Source: JANMQK01 sp031370485 (GTDB lineage Bacteria; Acidobacteriota; Polarisedimenticolia; Gp22-AA2). Taken from it: a stretch of DNA of 14,044 nucleotides. The position numbers were made by a program, and so were the translations under genes. The notes under the pieces were generated by a model. It searched no databases, had not been told where the DNA came from, and worked only from the letters and a program-made list of their open reading frames with translations. Position 1 is the first letter of the stretch; every line of letters starts with the position of its first letter. Below are positions 1 through 6,624 of this stretch, one piece after another. The stretch covers positions 1 through 14,044 of the forward strand of contig JANMQK010000391.1 of the NCBI GenBank assembly GCA_031370485.1, given 5' to 3'.

Positions 1-1966
1 GCCCCAGCGGATAGTCGGGCGTGTAGAGGGCGCGGTTGATCATGTGCGAGTAGACGGCGAGAAGCGTCACGTCGCGCGTCCCGAAGATCGGGGCGTAGTG
101 ACGGTTCCAGACCTCCCCCGAGGTGGCCACGACCGCGTCCCTGAGCTGTGCCGGCGTTGCCTCGGGATGCGCGTAGAGCCATTTCCACACCTCCATGTCC
201 AGCAGGGCGACCCCGGCGATCTCGCGCGTGGCCCAGAAGTCCTCGAGCGCCCGGAGCGCCTCGCTCCTCGGATCCTGACCCGCCAGACCCAGCAACTGGA
301 GGTCACGCGCCTGGAAGACGAAGGCGAGGGCCTCGGTGAAGGCCGTGCCCGGAACACCCTGCAGGAGGGTGTGGTCAATCGTATTGAGCGAGAAGACCTG
401 CTCGACGTTGTGCCCCATCTCGTGAACCGCGATGTTGTATCCCTTGTAATCCATCCCGCCGGCGCCGACCCTCGTGCGCAGGTGCGCCTTGTCGTCGCGC
501 CGGGCGGCGCCCATCGCGTGCCCCGCGCCACGCGAGGGATCGACCTCGATGTGCTCGGCGAGAAAGTGGGCCCTGTCCGGGCTGAACCCGATCTCCCGGA
601 GGAGTCGCGGGATGTCCGCCGCGTAGGCAGCGGGGGTGGGATAGCGCTCGCGGGTCCGGGCGTCGAGATTCGCCTCCTGGTAGGAGGCCCTGGGCTTGAA
701 TCCCGAGTACCAGATGTCGAACGGCTCGAGCGGGCGCCCGAGGCGCTTCGCGACCAGGCTGCCGGCACGCCCGCCGAGCGGCGACAGCAGCACCGACTCG
801 AGAAGCGCCCTGACCTCGCTCTCGGGGATCTCCCGGTCGACGTTGAACCTCCGGTCGGGAATCGTCGGGTCGTCGGGGAAGTAGGGGTCGGCAAGACGGC
901 CGGCCGTGAAGTTCGCGAGCCAGCGCCGGTAGCGCTCGTCGGCTTCGCGCGCGCCGCGGGGCTCCGCCGTGGAACCGGGCGGGGCGGCGAGGTCCTTCAC
1001 GGGCGAGGCGGTGACGGCGTTCGACACAGCGGCCCAGTCGAGAAGTGGGTTATTCACGACCGCCGCAGGGATCTCCTGCCGGACGATTCGGTCCATCACC
1101 GTCTGGATCATCCGCTGCTTCGCGATGCCCTCCGGATCCGAGTACCCGGCCTTCAACTCGTCGCGCAACCCCCAGTGGGTGATGAGGCGCAGCCCCGCCG
1201 GGAAGGGCCGGCGGCCCTTCTCGTCGAGCAGGTGGTGCATGTAGATGTTGTACCCGTTGATGTAGGACTCGGCCTGGACGGCGGCCGCCGTGATCTGCTG
1301 GCTCACCTCGGCCGGGACGCGCGCCGAGAATCTCTGCGCCAGGCGCGTCTCGGCCCACTCGCGGCGCGACCATTTCATCCCGCGATCGAGCCTTTCGCGC
1401 AGGGTGGTCAGCGGGAAGTTTAGAAGCGCCACGAAGGCCAGCTTGTTACGGAAGAAGTCGTCCGTGAAGTGCGCCGAGGGGTCGTATCCGGCAAGCCTCA
1501 AGTCGATCGGCAGCATCGGCCCGAGGTCGAGATCGACACCCTGCTGCAGATCGCGCGACAGCGAAACGGAATAGCCGGCGATCCGCTCGAGGGCGAACTC
1601 GAATCTTTCGAAGGCCGCGTCGAGAGCCTCCCCCGCCGGGATGAACTCGGCCTCGACGAACTCGCCGAACCCGGCCGCGTCACCGTCCTCGGGCCGCCAA
1701 ATTCGGCGGACCTGCTCGACACCGCGATCGATCCTCGCGGCCGACTTTTCCCCGTGCTTCGCCTTGAGCGCCTGCTTCGCCGCGGCCGCAGCCTCCTGCA
1801 TGTCGCCCGGGCCGGCGCTCCCCCCGGCGCGCCCCGCCGCGTTCGCTTCGCCCCCTCCGACCGCGGTCCCCAGCGCCATCAGGACGGCGAGACCGATCGC
1901 CGACGCCAGGGCCCCGAGCGGCGCGAATCGGAATGCGATCGCAAGAACCCCGCTGCTTTCGTTCAT
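1..1966 (-). CDS. Exported gluzincin (HExxH) metallopeptidase, M3-like; C-terminus off the left edge
   Basis: The reading frame is open on the minus strand from ATG at 1966 to base 1, giving 655 codons without a stop, so the C-terminus lies outside the window. The N-terminus looks like an export signal: a hydrophobic run at about residues 14-36, then an Ala-Asn-Ala site near residue 43, so a periplasmic or secreted location is inferred. The zinc site is the motif HEMGH at residues 515-519, followed by a Glu in TEALAF at about residue 545. The 26-residue gap fits M3/M32-type gluzincins, in which both His residues and the distal Glu bind zinc and the first Glu activates water. A GGAG lies 9 bases before the ATG, which supports this start. 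The gene begins 29 bases after tRNA-Glu on the same strand. The fold assignment rests only on the motif and its spacing; the exact peptidase family and substrate are unknown. Confidence 0.85.
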   Translation of the reverse strand, partial: MNESSGVLAIAFRFAPLGALASAIGLAVLMALGTAVGGGEANAAGRAGGSAGPGDMQEAAAAAKQALKAKHGEKSAARIDRGVEQVRRIWRPEDGDAAGFGEFVEAEFIPAGEALDAAFERFEFALERIAGYSVSLSRDLQQGVDLDLGPMLPIDLRLAGYDPSAHFTDDFFRNKLAFVALLNFPLTTLRERLDRGMKWSRREWAETRLAQRFSARVPAEVSQQITAAAVQAESYINGYNIYMHHLLDEKGRRPFPAGLRLITHWGLRDELKAGYSDPEGIAKQRMIQTVMDRIVRQEIPAAVVNNPLLDWAAVSNAVTASPVKDLAAPPGSTAEPRGAREADERYRRWLANFTAGRLADPYFPDDPTIPDRRFNVDREIPESEVRALLESVLLSPLGGRAGSLVAKRLGRPLEPFDIWYSGFKPRASYQEANLDARTRERYPTPAAYAADIPRLLREIGFSPDRAHFLAEHIEVDPSRGAGHAMGAARRDDKAHLRTRVGAGGMDYKGYNIAVHEMGHNVEQVFSLNTIDHTLLQGVPGTAFTEALAFVFQARDLQLLGLAGQDPRSEALRALEDFWATREIAGVALLDMEVWKWLYAHPEATPAQLRDAVVATSGEVWNRHYAPIFGTRDVTLLAVYSHMINRALYTPDYPLG

Positions 1967-1995
1967 CGTCGAGGTCTCCGGTTCACCTAGCGGCG

Positions 1996-2073
1996 TGGCG
2001 TCCCCAACGGGATTTGAACCCGTGTTCCCGCCTTGAAAGGGCGGTGTCCTGGGCCAGGCTAGACGATAGGGAC
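1996..2073 (-). tRNA. tRNA-Glu (anticodon TTC)
   Basis: A full cloverleaf reads on the minus strand. The 7-bp acceptor stem starts GTCCCTA and closes with TGGGGAC (one G-U pair). The anticodon stem CCGCC/GGCGG holds the loop CTTTCAA, so the anticodon is TTC (Glu). The T arm is ACGGG-TTCAAAT-CCCGT. The discriminator base is G, and the 3' CCA is encoded in the DNA (bases 1996-1998 on the plus strand read TGG). It lies 114 bases downstream of tRNA-Lys on the same strand. Confidence 0.97.
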
Positions 2074-2106
2074 AATCGACCGGCCGCGCTCGCCAGCGGA
2101 GCGGCG

Positions 2107-2135
2107 ATCCTACCCCAGTCCGGCGCAATTGTTAC
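2107..2135 (-). promoter_or_regulatory. Candidate sigma-70-type promoter for tRNA-Glu
   Basis: On the minus strand, GTAACA (2130-2135; 4 of 6 matches to TTGACA) and TAGGAT (2107-2112; 4 of 6 matches to TATAAT) are separated by 17 bases. The -10 ends 33 bases before the mature tRNA-Glu 5' end. This would let tRNA-Glu be transcribed independently of tRNA-Lys, although read-through from tRNA-Lys is also possible. Inferred from motif and spacing only. Confidence 0.45.
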
Positions 2136-2187
2136 GGTCCGTTCGCGGCGCCGGGCGGACGCTCGGCGGCCATTCATGGAGGGGAAA

Positions 2188-2263
2188 TGGTGAGCCGTGC
2201 TGGACTCGAACCAGCGACCCTCTGATTAAAAGTCAGATGCTCTACCGCCTGAGCTAACGGCCC
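2188..2263 (-). tRNA. tRNA-Lys (anticodon TTT)
   Basis: A 76-base minus-strand cloverleaf with encoded CCA. The acceptor stem GGGCCGT pairs with ACGGCTC (one G-U pair). The anticodon loop CTTTTAA gives anticodon TTT (Lys), held by a TCTGA/TCAGA stem. The T arm CTGG-TTCGAGT-CCAG is intact and the discriminator base is A. No second Lys or Glu copy and no integrase lies nearby. Confidence 0.97.
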
Positions 2264-2281
2264 CTCTGCTGCGTTCCCCGG

Positions 2282-2311
2282 ATGCTACCGTATGGGAAGC
2301 AGGACGTGCAA
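2282..2311 (-). promoter_or_regulatory. Candidate sigma-70-type promoter for tRNA-Lys
   Basis: On the minus strand, TTGCAC (2306-2311) and TAGCAT (2282-2287) are separated by 18 bases, and the -10 ends about 18 bases before the mature tRNA 5' end. The same TAGCAT hexamer occurs upstream of purA. Motif-based inference. Confidence 0.45.
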
Positions 2312-2341
2312 CCGAGACGGAGGCCCCGCCCCCCCGGTCGC

Positions 2342-2371
2342 TTGCCACCGGATGGCCTCACGGGGCATCCT
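2342..2371 (+). promoter_or_regulatory. Weak candidate promoter for the trans-sulfuration gene
   Basis: TTGCCA (2342-2347) is followed after 18 bases by CATCCT (2366-2371), which matches TATAAT at only 3 of 6 positions. It would give a leader of about 30 bases carrying the GGAGG at 2401-2405. No riboswitch fold was recognised in the leader. The -10 is poor, so this is a weak call. Confidence 0.22.
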
Positions 2372-2409
2372 TACCGGCACGCGGGGGACGGGCCCGCGGG
2401 GGAGGCGCG

Positions 2410-3576
2410 ATGGACAAGGCGAAGAGCGGGCAGAGAATCGAGACACTGGCGGTCCACTCGGGAGAGCGGCGGCCGGGACCGGAGGGGTCGGTCATCTTCC
2501 CCATCTATCAGGGGACCATTTTCGAGGTCGAGCCGGGGACCAGTTATCACGACATCAAGTACATCCGGCTGAACAGCACGCCGACGCAGAAATACATCCA
2601 TGACAGGCTGGCCGGTCTCGAGGGGGCCGAGGCCGCCGTCGCCACCGCATCCGGCATGGCGGCCTTCTCGAGCGCCGTGCTCTCGGTCCTCAAGAAGGGG
2701 GACCACGTCCTGGCGAGCGACTGCCTGTACGGCGGGACTCATGATTTCCTGACACAGCATGCGGACGATCTCGGCCTCGCCTACACCTTCGTCGATCCGC
2801 ACCGCCCCGAAAGCTGGGCCGCGGCCAGGAAGCCCTCCACGAAGCTGTTCCTGACGGAGACGATCACCAATCCCCTCATGCGGGTCCCGAGGCACCGTGA
2901 GATCGTCGCCTTCGCCCGGAAGGAAGGGCTCACGACACTCATCGACAACACGTTTGCGAGCCCGGTCAATTTCAGGCCCCTCGACCACGGCTTCGACCTG
3001 GTGTTTCACAGCGCGACGAAATATCTCAACGGGCACTCGGACATCGTGGCGGGGTGCGTGCTTGGAAGCGCCGCGCGGATCGACCGGGTGCGCCGAATCG
3101 TCAACCACTTCGGCGGCTGTCTCGACCCCCACGCGGCGTTCCTGCTGTCGCGCGGCATCAAGACGCTGGCCATCAGGGTGAAGGCGCAGAACGCCAACGC
3201 GCTGGCCCTCGCCCGGATGCTCGCGACCCACCCCTCCGTGGCCCAGATCAACTTCCCGGGGCTGGAGACCCACCCGGATCACGCTCTGGCGCGCGAGCTT
3301 CTGACAGGCTTCGGCGGGATGCTCAGCTTCCGCCCGAAGGGTGGGGAGAAGGCGGCGGAGGGGATGATGTCGCGCCTGCGCATCCCCCACGTAACACCCA
3401 GCCTGGGAGGCGTCGAGACGCTCCTGACGCGGCCCGTCCTCACCTCGCACGCCGGCATGAGCGTGCCGGATCGGGAGCGCATCGGAATCACCGAGGACCT
3501 GGTGCGGGTGAGCTGCGGCATCGAGAACGCCGAGGACCTGGTGGACGACTTCAGGCAGGCCCTCGAGGGAGCCTAG
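2410..3576 (+). CDS. PLP-dependent trans-sulfuration enzyme (cystathionine gamma-synthase / beta-lyase family)
   Basis: The 388-aa product has the normal length and motifs of the Cys/Met-metabolism PLP enzymes. Tyr51 and Arg53 in the YIR motif correspond to the phosphate-binding pair donated by the neighbouring subunit. Tyr107 in LYGG stacks on the cofactor. Asp in IDNTF binds the pyridine nitrogen. Lys204 in SATKYLNGH forms the Schiff base, and Arg366 in VRVSCGIE binds the substrate carboxylate. Enzymes of this fold make or cleave cystathionine, or release thiols from Cys/Met, in the cytoplasm. The sequence cannot decide between gamma-synthase, beta-lyase and gamma-lyase, and neither neighbour is a methionine or cysteine gene. 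GGAGG ends 4 bases before the ATG, a rather tight Shine-Dalgarno. The gene converges with purA, with 29 bases between the stops. Confidence 0.93.
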   Translation: MDKAKSGQRIETLAVHSGERRPGPEGSVIFPIYQGTIFEVEPGTSYHDIKYIRLNSTPTQKYIHDRLAGLEGAEAAVATASGMAAFSSAVLSVLKKGDHVLASDCLYGGTHDFLTQHADDLGLAYTFVDPHRPESWAAARKPSTKLFLTETITNPLMRVPRHREIVAFARKEGLTTLIDNTFASPVNFRPLDHGFDLVFHSATKYLNGHSDIVAGCVLGSAARIDRVRRIVNHFGGCLDPHAAFLLSRGIKTLAIRVKAQNANALALARMLATHPSVAQINFPGLETHPDHALARELLTGFGGMLSFRPKGGEKAAEGMMSRLRIPHVTPSLGGVETLLTRPVLTSHAGMSVPDRERIGITEDLVRVSCGIENAEDLVDDFRQALEGA

Positions 3577-3605
3577 GGGAGGCTGCCGGGGGTGCGGGAC
3601 CGCGC

Positions 3606-4919
3606 TCAGCGCTCGGGCAGCCAGCGCGCGACGCGGCTCTGCGGCCGGATGATGGTCCGCTCGCGCAGCGGCGAGGTCGAGATGATGCCGATCTCGCACT
3701 CCAGGACGCTCTCGAGCCTCTTGACGTAGTTGCGCGCGGCGGCCGGAAGCGCCTCGAACCGCGGGATGGCCGAGGTGTCCGACATCCAGCCTGGAAGCGT
3801 CTCGTAGACCGGGCGGCACTCCCTGAGGATGGCCGGGTCGGCCGGCAGCGTCTCGAGCCGGCGGCCGCCATGGTCGTACGCGACGCAGATCGGGATCTCC
3901 TCGAAGTCGTCGAGGACGTCGAACAGGGTGAGCGCCATCGACTCGATCTGGTTGATCATGATCGAGTAACGCGCCACGAGGGCATCGAACCAGCCGCAGC
4001 GCCTCGAGCGGCCTGTGGTGCTTCCGAACTCGCGCCCGCGCTCCCGAATCTTCCGGCCGGAATCGTTGTCTTGCTCGGTCGGAAACGGCCCCTCGCCGAC
4101 TCTCGTCGAATAGGCCTTGAGGACCCCCAGGACGGCCTCGACGCGCACGGGGCTGATCCCCAGGCCGGTGCAGGCGCCTCCGGCGGTCGAGCTCGAGGAG
4201 GTGACGTAGGGATAGGTGCCGTGATCGAGGTCGAGCATCGTGCCCTGAGCGCCCTCGCACAGCACGACGGCCCCCGCATCCAGGCGCATGTTGAGCAGGC
4301 GGGAGGTGTCGGCCACGAACGGGGCCATTCTCCGGCCGTGGGCGAGATACTCCTCGGCCACCCGCTCGGGAGGCGGGTCCGATTCCTTCGGGAGGCCGTT
4401 CACGGAGGCGGCGCGCGCCATCGCCGCGGCGCGGCCGACCTTGTCGAACAGGGTCGCCGGGTCACCCAGGTCCGCGACGCGCAGCCCGTACCGTCCCGCC
4501 TTGCTCTCGTAGGCCGGGCCGACGCCGAGCCGGGTTGTGCCGATCTTTCCCTGCGTGGCGGCGTCCTCGCGGGCGATGTCACAGCCCCGGTGGTATGGCA
4601 GGATCAGGTGCGCGCGGTCGCTGATCCTGAGATTGTCCTCGACCCGCACGCCGGCCTGGCGGAGCTCGTCGATCTCCTTGAGGAGCGAGGCGGGATCGAT
4701 CACGACACCGTTCCCGATCACGCAGAGGACCGACTGCCGGAGGATGCCCGAGGGGATGTGATGCAGGGCGAAACGGCTCTCGCCGACCTGAATCGTGTGG
4801 CCGGCGTTGGGTCCCCCGCCATAGCGGGCGACGATGTCGACACGTTCGGTGAGAAGGTCGACGATCTTTCCCTTCCCCTCATCGCCCCACTGCGAACCGA
4901 CCACCACGAACCCCGGCAT
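3606..4919 (-). CDS. purA: Adenylosuccinate synthetase
   Basis: The enzyme joins IMP and aspartate using GTP to form adenylosuccinate, the first committed step from IMP to AMP, in the cytoplasm. The 437-aa product is full length. GSQWGDEGKGK at residues 8-18 carries the catalytic Asp13 and P-loop lysines, and NAGH gives catalytic His41; both match E. coli numbering. Also present are QGTMLDLDHGTYPYVTSSS, GPFPTE and TTGRSRRCGW. Two positions differ from the usual family pattern: residue 131 is Leu in GTTRLGVGP, where Arg is typical, and the guanine-binding TKLD motif reads TLFD at residues 331-334. Arg143, contributed across the dimer, is kept. GGGAGG lies about 4-5 bases before the ATG. A lone -10-like TAGCAT lies at 4965-4970 (plus strand ATGCTA) without a good -35. 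The gene is divergent from hutH. Confidence 0.96.
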   Translation of the reverse strand: MPGFVVVGSQWGDEGKGKIVDLLTERVDIVARYGGGPNAGHTIQVGESRFALHHIPSGILRQSVLCVIGNGVVIDPASLLKEIDELRQAGVRVEDNLRISDRAHLILPYHRGCDIAREDAATQGKIGTTRLGVGPAYESKAGRYGLRVADLGDPATLFDKVGRAAAMARAASVNGLPKESDPPPERVAEEYLAHGRRMAPFVADTSRLLNMRLDAGAVVLCEGAQGTMLDLDHGTYPYVTSSSSTAGGACTGLGISPVRVEAVLGVLKAYSTRVGEGPFPTEQDNDSGRKIRERGREFGSTTGRSRRCGWFDALVARYSIMINQIESMALTLFDVLDDFEEIPICVAYDHGGRRLETLPADPAILRECRPVYETLPGWMSDTSAIPRFEALPAAARNYVKRLESVLECEIGIISTSPLRERTIIRPQSRVARWLPER

Positions 4920-5014
4920 GCGACCTCCCGTGACGTCCGAGACCTCTTTCGCCCAAACCGGGCAATGCTAGCAGAAACGGCCCGGTCGCGAGCAGCGCGC
5001 CCGCCGGGAGCGCG

Positions 5015-5043
5015 TTGTGGGCGCAACTTCGCTGTGCTAGACT
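5015..5043 (+). promoter_or_regulatory. Probable promoter of the hutHU operon
   Basis: TTGTGG (5015-5020) and TAGACT (5038-5043) are separated by exactly 17 bases in the 175-base divergent gap between purA and hutH. A start near 5050 would give a leader of about 45 bases containing the GAGG ribosome site at 5084-5087. The same TAGACT hexamer forms the -10 in front of rmuC. Confidence 0.55.
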
Positions 5044-5094
5044 CGGCGCGCAGCAAAGGTTTCGAAAGTTCCCTCCGTCATCCGAGGCAGGCGC

Positions 5095-6624
5095 ATGCCG
5101 GCGATTGTCCTTAACGGAGAAAGGCTGCGACTCGACGAGATCGCGGCCGTGAGCCGCGGCGGCGTCGACGTCACTCTCGCCCCCGGGGCCCGGCGGCGGG
5201 TTGAAGCCTCCCACGAAGTGGTGAAGACGATCCTCGCCGGCGGCACGCAGGTCTACGGCGTGAACACCGGCTTCGGTCATCTCAAGGACATCCGGATTCC
5301 CGGAGATCAGCTCGAGGCGCTGCAGCGCAATCTCATCCGCAGTCACTGCGCGGGCGTCGGGCAGCCGCTGCCGCCGGACGTGACCCGCGCCCTCATGCTT
5401 CTGCGCGCCCATGTCCTGGCCCGCGGCTACTCGGGGGTCCGTCCGCTCGTCATCGACACGCTCCTCTCGCACCTGTCCTCCGACCTCCTGCCGGTCGTCC
5501 CCGAGCAGGGTTCGGTCGGCGCCAGCGGCGACCTCGCGCCCCTCGCCCACCTCGCCCTGGTCCTGATGGGCGAAGGAGAGGCCGTTCTTCAGGGAGAGAG
5601 GATGCCGGCCGCGAAAGCGCTCGAACGCGCCCGGATCGAGCCGCTGCGGCTGGGCCCCAAGGAGGGCCTCGCCCTCATCAACGGCACCCAGGCCACGACT
5701 GCCATCGGGGTGCTGGCGCTGCTCGAGGCGCAGGCCCTGTCCCGGGTTGCCGACGTGGCGGGGGCCTGCTCTCTCGAGGCTCTCAAGGGCAGCCATCATG
5801 CCTTCGAGGCGAGGATCCATGCGCTCAGGCCGCACGCGGGGCAGGGGGCGAGCGCGGCGAATCTCAGGCTGCTCCTCGCCGACAGCGAGGTGGCTCGATC
5901 GCACGAGAACTGCGGGCGTGTCCAGGATGCCTATTCGCTGCGCTGCATGCCCCAGGTTCACGGCGCCGCGCGCGAGGCGATCACCTTCGCGCGCTCGATC
6001 CTGGAGACCGAGGTCAATGCGGTGACCGACAACCCGATCGTCTTCGCGGATGACGGGGACCTGGTCTCGGGCGGGAACTTCCACGGCCAGATTCCGGCTC
6101 TGGCGCTGGACGTGCTGGCGATCGCGGTGGTGGATCTCGCGTCGATCTCGGAGCGGCGAATCGAGCGGCTGATGAACCCCGCCCTCAGTGGCCTCCCCCC
6201 GTTCCTGACGCGCCAGCCGGGCCTCCACTCCGGGCTGATGATGGCCCAGGTGACGGCGGCCTCCCTGGTGTCGGAAAGCAAGATCCTGGCTCATCCCGCC
6301 AGCGTCGACTCGATCCCCACGGAGGCCGGACAGGAAGATCATGTCTCGATGGGGCCGATCGCGGCGCGCAAGGCCAGGAAAGTCGTGGCCCACGCCCGCC
6401 AGGTGCTGGCGATCGAGATGCTGGCGGCCTGCCAGGGGCTCGATCTGCTGCAGCCGCTTCGCCCGGGACGGGGGGTCGAGGCGGCGCGCCAGGCCTTCCG
6501 GAGAGTCATCCCGTTCATGGAGGAGGATCGCGTCCTCAGTCCCGATTTCGAGGCGGCGCTGGAAATAATCGCGGATGGCACGATCGTCAAGGCGGCCGAG
6601 GCGGCCTGCGGGGCCCTCCAGTGA
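5095..6624 (+). CDS. hutH: Histidine ammonia-lyase
   Basis: The enzyme deaminates L-histidine to trans-urocanate, the first step of histidine degradation, using a self-made MIO electrophile in the cytoplasm. The 509-aa product has the standard length. The MIO triad Ala143-Ser144-Gly145 sits in GSVGASGDLAPLAH, and catalytic Tyr54 sits in VYGVNTGFG. The QDAYSLRCMPQVHG segment and the GGNFHG and EAGQEDHVSMG motifs are all present. These features separate it from plant-type phenylalanine ammonia-lyases, although the wider MIO family includes tyrosine and phenylalanine lyases; the hutU partner makes histidine the clear substrate. GAGG lies 7 bases before the ATG. The stop TGA at 6622-6624 overlaps the hutU GTG start. 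Confidence 0.97.
   Translation: MPAIVLNGERLRLDEIAAVSRGGVDVTLAPGARRRVEASHEVVKTILAGGTQVYGVNTGFGHLKDIRIPGDQLEALQRNLIRSHCAGVGQPLPPDVTRALMLLRAHVLARGYSGVRPLVIDTLLSHLSSDLLPVVPEQGSVGASGDLAPLAHLALVLMGEGEAVLQGERMPAAKALERARIEPLRLGPKEGLALINGTQATTAIGVLALLEAQALSRVADVAGACSLEALKGSHHAFEARIHALRPHAGQGASAANLRLLLADSEVARSHENCGRVQDAYSLRCMPQVHGAAREAITFARSILETEVNAVTDNPIVFADDGDLVSGGNFHGQIPALALDVLAIAVVDLASISERRIERLMNPALSGLPPFLTRQPGLHSGLMMAQVTAASLVSESKILAHPASVDSIPTEAGQEDHVSMGPIAARKARKVVAHARQVLAIEMLAACQGLDLLQPLRPGRGVEAARQAFRRVIPFMEEDRVLSPDFEAALEIIADGTIVKAAEAACGALQ

Noticed and set aside
44..1423. Long plus-strand open frame opposite the peptidase gene.
   Set aside because: The product is Arg/Gly/Pro/Val-rich with no recognisable motif, and the opposite strand encodes a zinc peptidase with a signal-like start. 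It is a shadow caused by high G+C at third positions.
1996..2263. tRNA genes as an integration site for a genomic island.
   Set aside because: Both tRNAs are intact. No integrase, duplicated tRNA 3' end or change in base composition is visible on either side.
2312..2409. Possible SAM-type or other riboswitch before the sulfur amino-acid gene.
   Set aside because: I could not find the conserved helices of a known SAM, cobalamin or T-box leader in this short G/C-rich stretch.
3570..3584. AGCCT-AGGGG-AGGCT hairpin between the convergent PLP-enzyme and purA genes as a shared terminator.
   Set aside because: The stem is only 5 bp with no T-run on either strand, so termination cannot be supported.
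2371..4260. Minus-strand open frame of 629 codons across the PLP enzyme and purA.
   Set aside because: It is antisense to one real gene and out of frame within another, and has the composition of a high-GC shadow frame.
5060..5067. TTTCGAAA palindrome in the hutH leader as a possible repressor operator.
   Set aside because: The perfect symmetry is only 8 bases and does not extend into the flanks. It does not resemble HutC-type sites that I know.
3054..5114. Plus-strand open frame of 686 codons across the PLP enzyme tail and purA.
   Set aside because: It overlaps two well-recognised genes in wrong frames and shows no domain or signal of its own.
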